A stretch of DNA of 40,454 nt from Bacteroidales bacterium (GCA_017509755.1 JAFWOY010000028.1:1-40454), one strand, 5' to 3'; shown: positions 1-8,688, counted from the stretch's first letter. Notes: generated by a model from the letters alone, not told the origin. Program-made: numbers and translations.

Positions 1-137
1 AGAACTGGAAGATTATCTACATTACTACAATCACGATCGAATCAAGGCAAAACTAAACGGACTGAGTCCGGTACAATACCGAACTCATCACAATTATTCT
101 TATTGTTAAACCCGTCCAACAAAAGGGGCGCACTTCA
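1..137 (+). mobile_element. Right end of an IS3-family insertion sequence
   Basis: The window opens inside the 3' end of an IS3-family transposase gene. About 15 bp after its stop codon lies GGGGCGCACTTCA, which resembles the right terminal inverted repeat of IS3/IS150-type elements and ends in the CA dinucleotide typical of the family at 137. The left end lies outside the window, so the target duplication and intactness cannot be judged. The element abuts the terminator hairpin of glyA directly, so insertion seems to have happened at the foot of that hairpin (inference). Confidence 0.7.
2..109 (+). CDS. IS3-family transposase (OrfB), C-terminal fragment
   Basis: Only the last 35 codons are inside the window; the reading frame is open from base 2 and stops with TAA at 107-109. 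The residues [14 protein letters not shown] followed by LSPVQYRT are the well known C-terminal end of the DDE integrase domain of IS3/IS150 OrfB proteins (YN..R.h..L.g.sP..yr). In a complete element this protein, usually made as an OrfAB fusion by -1 frameshifting, cuts and joins the element ends. Nothing can be said about whether the upstream part is intact. Confidence 0.8.
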   Translation, partial: ELEDYLHYYNHDRIKAKLNGLSPVQYRTHHNYSYC

Positions 138-171
138 AAAACAGCCCTCTGTCCATACAGGGGGCTGTTTT
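138..171 (-). terminator. Terminator of glyA (stem-loop readable on both strands)
   Basis: AAAACAGCCCTCTGT and ACAGGGGGCTGTTTT form a 15-bp stem with one G-T pair and a four-base loop. On the minus strand the hairpin follows the glyA stop codon by about 20 bases and ends in a T run, so it should end glyA transcription. The symmetric A/T tails mean it could also stop the transposase transcript from the plus side. Confidence 0.8.
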
Positions 172-193
172 CATGGATGATTCGTCCAAGGAA

Positions 194-1474
194 TTACCAG
201 CGGTTGAGCGGCAGGCCGTTCATCTTCATCTTCACCTGCTGGCGGACTTCCTCGATGATCTGGTCGTTCTCGACGTTGCAGAGCACTTTGTCGATCAGGT
301 CGACGATGCCCGGCATGTCTTTCTCGACGAGACCGCGGGAGGTGACGGCCGGCGTACCGACGCGGAGGCCGGAGGTCTGGAATGCGCTGCGGCTATCGAA
401 CGGCACCATATTCTTGTTGACGGTGATGCCGGCACGGACGAGGGCCTTCTCGGCCACTTTACCCGTCAGGTCGGGGAACTTCGGACGAAGGTCGATCAGC
501 ATCAAGTGGTTGTCGGTACCGCCGGATACGATGTAGTAGCCCTTCTTGATGAATGCTTCGGCGAGGGCCTTGGCGTTTTTCTGGACCTGGATCTGGTAGT
601 CGCGGAATTCCGGCTGCAGGGCTTCGTAGAAGGCCACGGCCTTAGCAGCGATGCAGTGCTCGAGCGGGCCGCCCTGGATGCCCGGGAAGACGGCGGAATT
701 GATCATCGCGCTCATCTTCTTGATCTCACCCTTCGGCGTGGTGATGCCCCACGGGTTGTCGAAGTCCTTGCCGATGAGGATCACGCCGCCGCGCGGACCG
801 CGAAGGGTCTTGTGCGTGGTCGAGGTCACGATGTGGGCGTATTTCACAGGGTTCTTGAGCAGGCCCGCGGCGATCAGGCCAGCCGGGTGTGCCATGTCCA
901 CCATGAAGATGGCACCCACCTTGTCGGCGATGGCGCGCATCCGCTCCCAATCCCATTCCCGGGAATAGGCGGAAGCACCGCCGATGATGAGCTTCGGCTT
1001 GAATTCGAGCGCTTTGCGCTCCATGTCGTCGTAGTCCACCAAACCCGTCTCCTTGTTGAGCTGGTAGCCGATGGCGTGGTACAGTTTGCCGGACATGTTG
1101 ACCGGCGAACCGTGTGTGAGGTGACCGCCATGGGCGAGGTCGAGGCCCATGAACGTGTCGCCCGGCTGCAGGCAGGTGAAGAACACCGCCATGTTGGCCT
1201 GCGCGCCTGAATGCGGCTGGACATTGGCGTACTCGGCGTCGAAGAGCTTGCACAGGCGGTCGATGGCCAGCTGCTCGATCTGGTCCACCACCTCGCAGCC
1301 ACCGTAATAGCGTGCACGGGGGTAACCCTCTGCATATTTGTTGGTGCACACGCTGCCGAGTGCCTCAAGAACCTGCTTGCTCACAAAGTTTTCGGATGCA
1401 ATGAGCTCGATGCCTTCGCTCTGGCGCTCCTCTTCCTTGCGGATCAGGTCGGAAATTTGGACGTCTTGTTTCAT
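194..1474 (-). CDS. glyA: Serine hydroxymethyltransferase
   Basis: The enzyme interconverts serine plus tetrahydrofolate with glycine plus 5,10-methylene-tetrahydrofolate and is the main cytosolic entry of one-carbon units. At 426 aa it has the normal length. The N-terminal signature [10 protein letters not shown] (21-30), the [15 protein letters not shown] segment (45-59) and the PLP motif [14 protein letters not shown] with the Schiff-base lysine at K222 are all present, as is D193 and H196 in the VDMAHPAGL segment that holds the pyridoxal ring. The ATG start is supported by a TATCTTTG promoter box about 50 bp upstream. It is a single-gene unit, divergent from the RNA methyltransferase gene and closed by the hairpin at 138-171. 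Confidence 0.97.
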   Translation of the reverse strand: MKQDVQISDLIRKEEERQSEGIELIASENFVSKQVLEALGSVCTNKYAEGYPRARYYGGCEVVDQIEQLAIDRLCKLFDAEYANVQPHSGAQANMAVFFTCLQPGDTFMGLDLAHGGHLTHGSPVNMSGKLYHAIGYQLNKETGLVDYDDMERKALEFKPKLIIGGASAYSREWDWERMRAIADKVGAIFMVDMAHPAGLIAAGLLKNPVKYAHIVTSTTHKTLRGPRGGVILIGKDFDNPWGITTPKGEIKKMSAMINSAVFPGIQGGPLEHCIAAKAVAFYEALQPEFRDYQIQVQKNAKALAEAFIKKGYYIVSGGTDNHLMLIDLRPKFPDLTGKVAEKALVRAGITVNKNMVPFDSRSAFQTSGLRVGTPAVTSRGLVEKDMPGIVDLIDKVLCNVENDQIIEEVRQQVKMKMNGLPLNRW

Positions 1475-1524
1475 ATAGATGGTCAGTTTATTATATTGTT
1501 TTGCCTTTTGCCCGGATAGATTTA

Positions 1525-1532
1525 CAAAGATA
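1525..1532 (-). promoter_or_regulatory. glyA promoter -7 box
   Basis: Reads TATCTTTG on the minus strand, an exact match to the Bacteroidetes TAnnTTTG box, about 50 bp before the glyA ATG. No clear TTG element is seen at the usual spacing. Confidence 0.65.
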
Positions 1533-1543
1533 AAACAAATTCC

Positions 1544-1551
1544 TATATTTG
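1544..1551 (+). promoter_or_regulatory. -7 box of the RNA methyltransferase gene
   Basis: TATATTTG matches TAnnTTTG and sits 21 bp before the ATG at 1573, which implies a very short leader. It also argues against the in-frame TTG at 1549 as start codon, since that TTG overlaps the box. Confidence 0.6.
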
Positions 1552-1572
1552 TCCCCTCATTTTTTGCAAAAG

Positions 1573-2106
1573 ATGTTTCGAAAACTCAAAAACAGTGAAT
1601 TGGGCCGCATCACCGTGGAGCAGTACAAAGAGGCTGACAAAACCCCTTATGCGCTGGTGCTCGACAACGTACGCAGCCAGCACAACATCGGCTCCGCCTT
1701 CCGGACCTGCGACGCTTTTCGCATCGCAAAACTCTGTCTTTGCGGCATTTCGGCGGTCCCACCCACGCCCGAGATCCACAAAGCGGCTCTGGGCGCGGAG
1801 TTCAGTGTGGATTGGCAGCATTTCGATACGGCACTCGAAGCCGTCGCGCAGCTGCGTGCGGAAGGCTATACCATCGTCAGCGTAGAACAGGCTGAACATG
1901 CCACGCAACTGCAGGATTTCCATCCGGATCCGGACCGGCGTTATGCGTTCATCTTCGGCAACGAAGTGAAAGGGGTCGCCCAGGAAGTCGTGGACGCCTC
2001 AGACTGCTGTCTGGAGATTCCCCAGTTCGGCACCAAGCACTCTCTCAACGTGTCCGTCTCTATCGGGGTGGTGCTGTGGAACATAATTTTGCACAATTTC
2101 CGATAG
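1573..2106 (+). CDS. TrmH/SpoU-family RNA 2'-O-methyltransferase
   Basis: A 177-aa SPOUT-class methyltransferase expected to transfer a methyl group from S-adenosylmethionine to a ribose 2'-OH in tRNA or rRNA. The three SpoU motifs are visible: motif 1 [19 protein letters not shown] with the catalytic Arg/Asn, motif 2 [10 protein letters not shown], and motif 3 [15 protein letters not shown], which forms the trefoil knot and binds the cofactor. The ATG at 1573 is chosen over an upstream in-frame TTG because the promoter box overlaps the latter. The protein is near the minimal size of the family and has no N-terminal substrate-binding extension, so its RNA target cannot be read from the sequence. 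It is a single-gene unit between glyA and tRNA-Pro. Confidence 0.88.
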   Translation: MFRKLKNSELGRITVEQYKEADKTPYALVLDNVRSQHNIGSAFRTCDAFRIAKLCLCGISAVPPTPEIHKAALGAEFSVDWQHFDTALEAVAQLRAEGYTIVSVEQAEHATQLQDFHPDPDRRYAFIFGNEVKGVAQEVVDASDCCLEIPQFGTKHSLNVSVSIGVVLWNIILHNFR

Positions 2107-2123
2107 AATCTAAAAAAAGTTAC

Positions 2124-2131
2124 TATATTTG
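2124..2131 (+). promoter_or_regulatory. -7 box of tRNA-Pro
   Basis: TATATTTG, an exact TAnnTTTG match, ends 18 bp before the first base of the tRNA. Confidence 0.6.
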
Positions 2132-2149
2132 CAGTCCCATTCGGGAAAT

Positions 2150-2223
2150 CGGGAAGTGGCGCAGTTGGCTAGCGCGCTGCGTTCGGGACGCAGAGGTCGG
2201 GTGTTCGAGTCACCTCTTCCCGA
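2150..2223 (+). tRNA. tRNA-Pro(CGG)
   Basis: A 74-nt cloverleaf. The acceptor strands CGGGAAG (2150-2156) and CTTCCCG (2216-2222) pair fully, A2223 is the discriminator. The D arm carries AGTTGGCTAG, the anticodon stem is CTGCG/CGCAG around the loop TTCGGGA with anticodon CGG at 2184-2186 (reads CCG, proline), and the T loop is TTCGAGT. The CCA end is not fully encoded (CAT follows the discriminator), so it must be added after transcription. Confidence 0.97.
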
Positions 2224-2229
2224 CATTTT

Positions 2230-2264
2230 AAGGAACCTGCTGATTGACAGGTTCCTTTCTTTTT
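2230..2264 (+). terminator. Rho-independent terminator of tRNA-Pro
   Basis: AAGGAACCTG and CAGGTTCCTT form a perfect 10-bp stem with an 8-base loop, followed by a T-rich tail. It begins 6 bases behind the tRNA. Confidence 0.9.
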
Positions 2265-2338
2265 GCCCTGAATAATTGAATAGACCCTTCCCAGTTAGGC
2301 GCTGCTCTCATTATTTACCGACCCGGGAGATGTCTGCT

Positions 2339-2435
2339 GACGGGTGCGAGCCGGCGGGAATGGCGACTGGGGGTGTTCTATGATGGTTTGGCCAGGCTCG
2401 CGGAGGTTTGCGACGGGTGCGAGCCGGCGGGAATG
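2339..2435. repeat. Direct repeat pair in the gene-free stretch 2265-2500
   Basis: A 24-bp sequence beginning GACGGGTGCGAG and ending CGGCGGGAATG occurs twice without mismatch, at 2339-2362 and 2412-2435, 73 bp apart. A third partial match in inverted orientation (CTTCCGGCTCGCGGGTAAT) lies at 2463-2481. I see no convincing gene in 2265-2500. The core CGAGCCGGCGGGAATGACCG loosely resembles the CAAGCCGGGAATGACGG palindrome found elsewhere in the window, so this may be decayed repeat material. Confidence 0.6.
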
Positions 2436-2500
2436 ACCGTGGAGGGTGGTCTGACGCAGGAGCTTCCGGCTCGCGGGTAATGTAAACCCTTCCAAGCCGG

Positions 2501-3538
2501 CTAGAAATCGTTCATCGGATTATCGTAGTCGTGGCCGCCGAGGACGGTGCCGTCAGCAGCGTAGTTGATGGTGCGGCTGGGTGAGCCGTCGGCTTTGTAG
2601 TTGGTGCAGCTATGATTGCCGCGCTCTTCTTCCGGGAGGGCTTTGATGCGCTCGATTTCCGCTTTGAAATAGCTTTCAGCGGCATAGCGGATCTCCCGTT
2701 CCGTGTTGGTCGGAGGACGGTGGTCGTAGCCGCCATCCCGGTCGAGATAATCCATCAATTCGAATAACCGTCCGTCGGAATATTCAAGGACGGCGATCCA
2801 GCGAGGACGGGACTTGTCTTCTTCTGAAAGCTTTTCTCCGCAGTAGGAGCAGGCGTCTATCTGTCTCAGATCCTGGTCCAGCTTTTCGAGCAGTTGCGGG
2901 TCACCGCAGTAGTAATTCCATCCCTCGAAAGATCCCAATGTCCGGAAATACACGGCATTCCGCTCATCTTTCTTAAAGGAGAACACTTCTGTGCCTTCAT
3001 CCGAGTGCAGTTCGAAGCGGAAGGCCTTCAGGGAAGCGTCCTCTGCCAGTCCCATTCGCCGCCAGGGAGCAAAGAACTCCTCCACTTTTTGGAACGCTTC
3101 CCTGGCGCCTTTGGGCATAGCTTCGTAGCCGCCGCTGCGGACACGCTTTCCATTGGAGTACTTAAGCGAGAAGTCCCAGGTGTCACCGTCTTTGATGTCG
3201 AACATCGGCTTGTAGCGTTCTTTGTAACGGTCCATCCTGTATTCCTGGACAAGTACTTCCAGTGAATCCATCACGGATGCTTCGGCTTGGAAAACACGGT
3301 CGCGGTCGTTACCGAGTTCTATGGTAATGCGCGTCTTCCCGTCTGCCAGCCTTTCAGCCCGGTAACCCCGGTTCGTGAAGCCGCGGTAGCCGTGCGTGGC
3401 GGTATAGTAGAAGGATTCGAGGCGTGTTTGTCCATCGGGGACGGGTTGTGCCAAAGGGTCGGGTGTCGGCGTTGCAGGCCGGCATCCGAGGAAAGAGAGC
3501 AGCGACATCAAGAAAAGGAGTTTGGTCACGGTGGGCAT
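2501..3538 (-). CDS. Putative lipoprotein, paralogue B of a tandem pair
   Basis: A 345-aa protein with a lipoprotein signal peptide: basic/hydrophobic N-terminus and lipobox LSFLGC with the lipidated Cys at about residue 19. I do not recognise the family. The first half aligns closely with the upstream neighbour (shared FYYTATHGYRG versus LYYSASHGYHA, GYRAERL, DGQTRIT/DGKTRIT, DRDRVF, DSLE, EYRM), so the two are tandem duplicates; this copy is longer at the C-terminus and ends with an Asn/Asp/Gly/Tyr-rich segment. A DACSYCGEKL segment near 230 has a CxxC pair. Its ATG shares one base with the TGA of the neighbour, so translation is probably coupled. Expected location: cell envelope facing the periplasm or the surface. 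Confidence 0.75.
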   Translation of the reverse strand: MPTVTKLLFLMSLLSFLGCRPATPTPDPLAQPVPDGQTRLESFYYTATHGYRGFTNRGYRAERLADGKTRITIELGNDRDRVFQAEASVMDSLEVLVQEYRMDRYKERYKPMFDIKDGDTWDFSLKYSNGKRVRSGGYEAMPKGAREAFQKVEEFFAPWRRMGLAEDASLKAFRFELHSDEGTEVFSFKKDERNAVYFRTLGSFEGWNYYCGDPQLLEKLDQDLRQIDACSYCGEKLSEEDKSRPRWIAVLEYSDGRLFELMDYLDRDGGYDHRPPTNTEREIRYAAESYFKAEIERIKALPEEERGNHSCTNYKADGSPSRTINYAADGTVLGGHDYDNPMNDF

Positions 3539-4437
3539 CAGTTGCGTTTTTCCAGCAGTTGGATGGCTTCGCTGAAGCCCTGTTGCGTCGAGGAACGGAG
3601 GCCCATCTCCGAAACCGACGGAACGTTCTGCCGCCAGTTTTCTTCCGTGGAACGGTCGAGGTAATCCATTGCTTCGATCTTCTGGCCGTTCGCGTATTCG
3701 GCCTTCAGGATCCAGCGGGGGCGGGAAGTATCTACTTCCAAGAGGTTTTCGCCGGTATAGGAAGCCATATGGTTCCAGCGGATTTCGTTGGCGAGCCGTG
3801 TGGGAAGGAAATCGTCGAACCCCTCATACTGCTGGCCCTTGGCCTGGCCGTAAGGCTGGATGAAAACTGAGCCGCTCTCGCCCTTCTGCTTGAAGGTGTA
3901 GATTTCCGAACCTTCCGCATCGTGGAATTCGTAGTGGAAAGAAATAAGGGCGACCTCTTCAGCCGGCTCCAGGTAGAGCCAGCTGGAGAGGAGGCCTTCT
4001 GTCTTTCCGATTCCCGCGGCGCCTTTCGGAGGATACGCCATGTATCCGCCGCAGGAGGTGACGTTCCCGTCGGTGAAAACGAGTTCCATCGACCAGGAAT
4101 CACCGTCCAGGATATCCATCTTCGGCTCGTAATGTCCTGAGAAGCCGTTCATCCGGTATTCGCGGACAATCGCTTCAAGCGAATCCATCACCGCACCTTC
4201 AGCTAGGAACACACGGTCACGGTCGTCGCCCACTATTACGGTGATGCGGGTCTGGCCATCTTCCAGCCGTTCGGCCCTGTAGCCGATGTTGCTGTACGCG
4301 TGGTAGCCGTGCGAGGCGCTGTAGTAGAGGGACTTCAGGTGGACGTCGCGGTCCAGTTCCGGAGCGGGTTTGTTTTGCCCGCATCCCGGGAAGGAAAACA
4401 AAGACATCACTAGCAGAAGAAGGCTCGCGTGGCGCAT
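3538..4437 (-). CDS. Putative lipoprotein, paralogue A of a tandem pair
   Basis: A 299-aa protein with a hydrophobic signal sequence ending in lipobox FSFPGC (Cys at about 19). It is homologous to the next gene over most of the N-terminal 130 residues, including GYRAERLEDGQTRIT and the DRDRVF/DSLE/EYRM block; no catalytic motif is obvious. It starts three bases behind the pnp stop codon, so it appears to be co-transcribed with pnp or to use a promoter inside pnp. The family and function are unknown to me; linkage to pnp is positional only. Confidence 0.75.
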   Translation of the reverse strand: MRHASLLLLVMSLFSFPGCGQNKPAPELDRDVHLKSLYYSASHGYHAYSNIGYRAERLEDGQTRITVIVGDDRDRVFLAEGAVMDSLEAIVREYRMNGFSGHYEPKMDILDGDSWSMELVFTDGNVTSCGGYMAYPPKGAAGIGKTEGLLSSWLYLEPAEEVALISFHYEFHDAEGSEIYTFKQKGESGSVFIQPYGQAKGQQYEGFDDFLPTRLANEIRWNHMASYTGENLLEVDTSRPRWILKAEYANGQKIEAMDYLDRSTEENWRQNVPSVSEMGLRSSTQQGFSEAIQLLEKRN

Positions 4438-4440
4438 AGG

Positions 4441-6729
4441 CTATTTGTTGTTGTCCCGGCGCGGACCCCGGCCACCTTCGCGGCGCGGGCCGTTGCTCCG
4501 GTTGCCACCGTCCTTGCTGTCGCGGCGCGGGCCGTTGCCACCTTCGCGACGCGGACCGCCCGTGCGCGGCTTGGGTTCCACATAGCCTTCCGGTTTCGGC
4601 TGGAGTGCGCGCATCGAGAGGCGCATCTTGCCGGCCTTCGGGTCGTATTCGAGGAGCTTGACATCGACTTCGTCGCCGACAGCCAGCACATCTTCCACCT
4701 TCTCGGTCTTGTTCCAGGCAATCTCCGAAACGTGCAGCAGGCCTTCCTTGCCCGGCATGATTTCGATGAACGCACCGAATTCGAGGATGGAAACCACCTT
4801 GCCGTGATAGACCTGGCCCACTTCGGGAACCGCGCAGATGCCCTTGATCCAGTCGAGTGCCTTCTGCATGTTCTCGGCGTTGTCGGAAGCGATGTCCACG
4901 ACACCTTCCGTGAGGTTGGTGCCCGGGATGGGTTCTTCGTCGATGTTGATGATCGTACCGGTCTCTTTCTGGATCTTCTGGATGGTCTCACCACCCTTGC
5001 CGATGACGGCACCGATGAATTCGGCCGCAATGCGGAGCTGGACGATGCGCGGCACGAACGGCTTATAGTCGGCACGCGGTTCAGGAATCGTCTTCAGCAT
5101 CTCGCCCATGATGTGCATCCGGCCGCGACGGGCCTGCTCGAGGGCTTTCTCCAGCACGTCGTAGCTCAGGCCATCCACCTTGATATCCATCTGGGTAGCG
5201 GTGATACCGTCGGCGGTACCGGTGACCTTGAAGTCCATGTCGCCGAGGTGGTCCTCGTCGCCGAGGATGTCGGTCAGGATCGCATAGCGGTCGTTCGGTC
5301 GCTCGGCGTCAGTAATCAGGCCCATGGCCACACCGGCGACGGGTTTCTTGATCTTCACACCGGCATCCATCAGGGCCAGGCAGCCGCCGCAGACCGAAGC
5401 CATGGACGACGAGCCGTTGGACTCGAGGATATCGGAGACGACACGCACCGCGTACGGATTTTCCGGGGCAAGCGGCATCACGGCCTTGAGGGCGCGCATG
5501 GCCAGGTTGCCGTGGCCGATCTCGCGGCGGCCCGTTGCGCGCTGCGGCTTGGCTTCACCCGTGGCGAACGGCGGGAAATTGTAGTGGAGCACGAACTGCT
5601 GGTCGCCCTGGATGAGGACTTCGTCCTGCTCTTTCATATCGAGTTTGGTACCGAGGGTGACCGTCGCGAGCGACTGGGTCTCACCGCGGGTGAAGATGGC
5701 GCTGCCGTGTGCGCAAGGCAGGTAGTCCACTTCGCACCAGATCGGGCGCACTTCGTCGGTGGCGCGGCCGTCGAGGCGGCGGCCTTCATCGAGAACGAGG
5801 TTGCGCATGGCTTCTTTCTCCACGTCGTGGTAGTAGCGCTCCACGAGCGGGGTCTTCTCTTCGAGTTCCTCTTCCGGAATAGTGGCGAGGAAATCGGCTT
5901 TGACGGCCTCGAAGGCATCGGCGCGCTCATGTTTGGGCAGGGCGGCCTTCGCGGTCTCGTAGCAACGGTTGTAGCAGGCTTCGCGGACGGCTTTCTTGAG
6001 GTCTTCGTCCTCGACGTCGTGCGGGTAGTCGCGCTTGTTCACATCCGTGCCGAGCTCGTGCATCAACTCTTTCTGGATGCGGCAGTGCTTCTTGATCTCT
6101 TCGTGGGCGAACTTGATGGCCTCGAGCATGTCGTGCTCGGAGACTTCCTGCATCTCACCCTCGACCATCATGATGTTCTCTTCGGTGGCGGCGACCATCA
6201 GTTCGAGGTCAGCACGTTCCATCTCCTTGAAGGTCGGGTTGATGACGAACTGCCCGTCGATGCGGCAGACGCGCACCTCGGAGATCGGGCCCTGGAACGG
6301 CAGGTCGCTTGTAGCGAGGGCAGCAGATGCAGCCAGGCCTGCCAGTGCGTCGGGCTGGATATCTTTTTCTGCTGAAATCAGCATCACGTTGACGAATACT
6401 TCCAGATGGAAATCTTCGGGCCAGAGCGGACGGATGGGGCGGTCCACCAGACGGGAGATCAGGATCTCGTAGTCGTCAGGACGGCTCTCTCTCTTGAGGA
6501 ATCCGCCGGGGAAACGGCCCGCAGCATAATACTTCTCCCGGTAATCGACCTGGAGGGGAAGGAAATCCGTTCCTTCCTTGACTTCTGTGGCAGCGGTTAC
6601 GGTCGCAAGCAGCATGGTGCCGCCCATCTTCACGACCGCCGAGCCGTCAGCTTGTTTGGCAAGCTTACCGGTCTCGATTTCGATTGTCCGACCGTCGGAC
6701 AATTCAATGATTTTCTTGATTACGTTCAT
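4441..6729 (-). CDS. pnp: Polyribonucleotide nucleotidyltransferase (PNPase)
   Basis: Phosphorolytic 3'-5' exoribonuclease that degrades mRNA and can add 3' tails; acts as a trimer in the cytoplasm. All domains are present in 762 aa: first RNase PH core (about 10-140), linker helices (about 145-300), second catalytic RNase PH core (about 315-540) with the phosphate-binding GSSSMAS (439-445) and the metal-binding acidic residues in [12 protein letters not shown] (489-500), KH domain with GKGG at 577-580, and S1 domain (about 636-707). A 55-residue tail of Gly, Pro and Arg repeats (GGPRR, NGPRR, GRGPRR) extends past the S1 domain; such RG-rich tails usually bind RNA. It follows rpsO, an arrangement shared with many bacteria, but a strong terminator separates them. 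Confidence 0.97.
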   Translation of the reverse strand: MNVIKKIIELSDGRTIEIETGKLAKQADGSAVVKMGGTMLLATVTAATEVKEGTDFLPLQVDYREKYYAAGRFPGGFLKRESRPDDYEILISRLVDRPIRPLWPEDFHLEVFVNVMLISAEKDIQPDALAGLAASAALATSDLPFQGPISEVRVCRIDGQFVINPTFKEMERADLELMVAATEENIMMVEGEMQEVSEHDMLEAIKFAHEEIKKHCRIQKELMHELGTDVNKRDYPHDVEDEDLKKAVREACYNRCYETAKAALPKHERADAFEAVKADFLATIPEEELEEKTPLVERYYHDVEKEAMRNLVLDEGRRLDGRATDEVRPIWCEVDYLPCAHGSAIFTRGETQSLATVTLGTKLDMKEQDEVLIQGDQQFVLHYNFPPFATGEAKPQRATGRREIGHGNLAMRALKAVMPLAPENPYAVRVVSDILESNGSSSMASVCGGCLALMDAGVKIKKPVAGVAMGLITDAERPNDRYAILTDILGDEDHLGDMDFKVTGTADGITATQMDIKVDGLSYDVLEKALEQARRGRMHIMGEMLKTIPEPRADYKPFVPRIVQLRIAAEFIGAVIGKGGETIQKIQKETGTIINIDEEPIPGTNLTEGVVDIASDNAENMQKALDWIKGICAVPEVGQVYHGKVVSILEFGAFIEIMPGKEGLLHVSEIAWNKTEKVEDVLAVGDEVDVKLLEYDPKAGKMRLSMRALQPKPEGYVEPKPRTGGPRREGGNGPRRDSKDGGNRSNGPRREGGRGPRRDNNK

Positions 6730-6757
6730 ATTTTATCCTTAGTGTGTTTTCATATAC

Positions 6758-6785
6758 AAAAAAGGCCGCTGCTTACGGCGGCCTT
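6758..6785 (-). terminator. Terminator between rpsO and pnp
   Basis: AAGGCCGC/GCGGCCTT form an 8-bp stem with an 8-base loop; on the minus strand it is followed by six T residues (6763-6758). It lies between the rpsO stop and the pnp start, so pnp expression needs readthrough or its own promoter in the remaining ~30 bp. Confidence 0.85.
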
Positions 6786-6802
6786 CCTTCTTTCCTGGGC
6801 GA

Positions 6803-7078
6803 TTATTTACGAAGGCCGAGGGCCTTCACAATCTCGCGGTATCTCTCAATATCCTTCTCTTTCAAGTAATCGAGGAGCTGACGGCGCTTACCTACGAGGC
6901 GGAGAAGGGCACGCTGGGTATTGTGGTCCTTCTTGTTGGCCTTGAGGTGTTCGGTCAGATGAGCGATACGGTAGGAAAACAAAGCAACCTGACTCTCAGG
7001 CGAGCCGGTGTCAACATTAGACTTTCCGTATTTGCCGAAAATCTCTTGCTTCTTGTCTGCGTTCAAATACTCTGACAT
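6803..7078 (-). CDS. rpsO: 30S ribosomal protein S15
   Basis: A 91-aa protein, normal for S15 (about 89). It binds the central domain of 16S rRNA early in 30S assembly. The family landmarks are clear: DTGSPESQVALFSYRI near residues 23-38, LTEHLKANKKDHNTQRALL and the C-terminal GKRRQLLDYLKEKD segment with YREIVKALGLRK. The ATG start is supported by a complete promoter (TTG-N19-TACCTTTG) ending 27 bp upstream. A terminator follows the gene and pnp comes next. Confidence 0.97.
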   Translation of the reverse strand: MSEYLNADKKQEIFGKYGKSNVDTGSPESQVALFSYRIAHLTEHLKANKKDHNTQRALLRLVGKRRQLLDYLKEKDIERYREIVKALGLRK

Positions 7079-7104
7079 AATGCAAAAAATTGTTTAAGGG
7101 GCTG

Positions 7105-7134
7105 CAAAGGTAAGGATTATTTTTGACTCTGCAA
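7105..7134 (-). promoter_or_regulatory. rpsO promoter
   Basis: On the minus strand TTG (7134-7132), 19 bp, then TACCTTTG (7112-7105): a full Bacteroidetes promoter. The transcript leader is only about 20 nt, too short for the long folded leaders known for rpsO autoregulation in some other bacteria. Confidence 0.8.
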
Positions 7135-7149
7135 CTTTTTCTTTCACAA

Positions 7150-7422
7150 TTATTTTGCAAGGGCGCTCAACTTCTCGCAGAGGCCGTCCAGGCCAGTCAG
7201 GAGCTCGGCACCGATGCGGTTGTAATAGGCGCGGGCCTTCACATCCTTGGCCGGATGGTTCACTTTGTCAATGAGGTTGTCAGCAAAGTCGCTGGCCTCG
7301 TTGATCAGGTTTTCGACCTGTGCGATGTCCTTGTCAGGATGCATCATGGCAAATAGCAGGCAGTCTTCCACGAAGTCGCCGATCAGGAATTCGATATCCT
7401 TCTTGATGTCACGAAGATTCAT
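7150..7422 (-). CDS. Conserved small helical protein of unknown function
   Basis: A 90-aa, mostly helical, acidic protein starting MNLRDIKKDIEF. I recognise no catalytic motif or membrane segment. The frame stays open 40 codons further upstream, but the ATG at 7422 is chosen because the promoter TTG-N19-TATCTTTG lies inside that extension at 7450-7479, and because the upstream part reads like non-coding sequence. It lies downstream of the LD-carboxypeptidase gene on the same strand but has its own promoter, which overlaps the end of that gene. Small helical proteins of this type next to rpsO are widespread in Bacteroidales from memory; the function is unknown. Confidence 0.7.
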   Translation of the reverse strand: MNLRDIKKDIEFLIGDFVEDCLLFAMMHPDKDIAQVENLINEASDFADNLIDKVNHPAKDVKARAYYNRIGAELLTGLDGLCEKLSALAK

Positions 7423-7449
7423 ACGTGTGATGTTTTGATAATTCGGGTG

Positions 7450-7479
7450 CAAAGATACGAAAAAAACAATCCCGTCCAA
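7450..7479 (-). promoter_or_regulatory. Promoter of the 90-aa helical protein gene
   Basis: TTG (7479-7477), 19 bp, TATCTTTG (7457-7450) on the minus strand. This full match fixes the start of the downstream gene at 7422. It lies between that start and the LD-carboxypeptidase stop codon at 7484. Confidence 0.8.
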
Positions 7480-7483
7480 CAGA

Positions 7484-8515
7484 TTACAAAGCTCGTTCGC
7501 CGGATAGGAGAAGGCTATCGAAGCGTAGTGAGGCGCCGTCACTGCGGACTTCCATCGTGACAGGTGCGCCCATCACGAGCGGCAGGTTCACGTCGTCGTG
7601 TCCGGCGGGAAAGCCGCAGAGGACAGGGATATGATAGGCCTCCAGGTATTTATGCAGCATTGCTTCCACGCTTTCGTCGTCCAGCTCCTTGCCGCAGTCG
7701 GTGAACTCACCGAGAATGACGCCCTTGCAACGATCCAGGACTCCGTTCATCATAAGGATCGTAAACTGCCGGTCGATGTTGTGCATCGGCTCTTCGACCT
7801 CTTCGATGAAGAGAATCAAGTCGCGGCCGGCCGTTGCGTCAGCCTGCGTCCCCAGATTGGGGGTAAAGGTACAGAGATTGCCGCCTACCAGGACGCCGCG
7901 TGCCCAACCCTCGATATTCTGGGGATGCGCCGGGACTTCGTAGAGTGGCACATTGCCCAAAAGCAGATCGCGCATCAGCGTGCTGGTCGAATCCTGGCCA
8001 CCCTTGGCCAGGAAAGAACTCATCGTACCTTGTATGCTCATCACGCCGGCACGGGTCAGCAGGCCGTGAAGGGTCGTGATGTCGCTGAATCCCACGAGCC
8101 ATTTCGGATGAGCGGACAGTTCTTCCAACTTCAGGTGGTTGATGAGCTGGATGGTACCGTATCCGCCACGATTGCAGATGATGGCCTTGATGGAAGGATC
8201 GTCAAGGGCCCAGCGGATGTCGCTTAGCCGCTCCGTGAGGGTTCCGGCATATTTGCCGTCATACGTCTTGCCCACGTTCGGTCCGATGACGGGTTCCAGG
8301 CCCCACGTCCGCAGCAGGGCGGCAGTCTTCTCCACATTCTCCATCGGCGTGAAAAAGGACGGGGAAATGAGCGCGACCTTGTCGCCCCGTTTCAGATAGT
8401 CCGGCTTCTTGCAATTCAGCTTGACGGGCTTGGGATTGGAATAGTTGTAAATCTCAACGCAGGACATCGTCAACAGTCCGCATAGAACAACTATGGCAAA
8501 AAGGTGTAATCTCAT
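7484..8515 (-). CDS. LD-carboxypeptidase-like lipoprotein (peptidase family S66)
   Basis: S66 enzymes cut the bond between meso-diaminopimelate and the terminal D-Ala of murein tetrapeptides during peptidoglycan recycling. Starting at the ATG at 8515 the protein has 343 aa and begins with a lipoprotein signal (LLTMSC, Cys at about 19), so it is probably anchored in the envelope rather than cytosolic like E. coli LdcA. Family motifs: RGGYGTIQLI, the nucleophile elbow GFSDITTLHG (Ser at 144), the Glu segment LFIEEVEEP and the His segment GFPAGHDDVNLPLVMG, so the Ser-Glu-His triad appears complete. An in-frame upstream ATG at 8572 is rejected because the promoter at 8534-8563 would fall inside the coding region. 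In Bacillus the homologue YkfA works with YkfB and YkfC, whose homologues lie at 16534-18802 here. Confidence 0.88.
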   Translation of the reverse strand: MRLHLFAIVVLCGLLTMSCVEIYNYSNPKPVKLNCKKPDYLKRGDKVALISPSFFTPMENVEKTAALLRTWGLEPVIGPNVGKTYDGKYAGTLTERLSDIRWALDDPSIKAIICNRGGYGTIQLINHLKLEELSAHPKWLVGFSDITTLHGLLTRAGVMSIQGTMSSFLAKGGQDSTSTLMRDLLLGNVPLYEVPAHPQNIEGWARGVLVGGNLCTFTPNLGTQADATAGRDLILFIEEVEEPMHNIDRQFTILMMNGVLDRCKGVILGEFTDCGKELDDESVEAMLHKYLEAYHIPVLCGFPAGHDDVNLPLVMGAPVTMEVRSDGASLRFDSLLLSGERAL

Positions 8516-8533
8516 TGCTTGTGGTTTCTCGCG

Positions 8534-8563
8534 CAAAGATAGGAAAGAATTCCGACGTGCAAA
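8534..8563 (-). promoter_or_regulatory. Promoter of the LD-carboxypeptidase gene
   Basis: TTTG (8563-8560), 18 bp, TATCTTTG (8541-8534) on the minus strand, 19 bp before the ATG at 8515. Confidence 0.75.
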
Positions 8564-8655
8564 GTTTACCACCCCTCTTTTCCCTATCTTAAATCATTTA
8601 ACAATTTGGGATATGGGTTTTGTGAAGGCGGGACAAGGTGAATAGACTCGTCTCG

Positions 8656-8663
8656 TATTTTTG
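8656..8663 (+). promoter_or_regulatory. -7 box for the small ORF and fimbrillin-like gene
   Basis: TATTTTTG matches TAnnTTTG, 25 bp before the ATG of the small ORF at 8689. No TTG at standard spacing. The 8564-8655 stretch contains nothing else I can name. Confidence 0.55.
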
Positions 8664-8688
8664 TATGTAACAAAAAACAATTAAAACC

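Noticed and set aside
2295..2495. 66-codon minus-strand frame in the gap between tRNA-Pro and the lipoprotein gene
   Set aside because: The frame is carried by the 24-bp direct repeats, has no promoter box and no recognisable protein pattern.
4429..6375. Long open frame (648 codons) on the plus strand opposite pnp
   Set aside because: It is the complement of a well supported PNPase gene; the translation is rich in His, Val, Asp and Leu as expected for an antisense frame of GC-rich DNA and has no domain.
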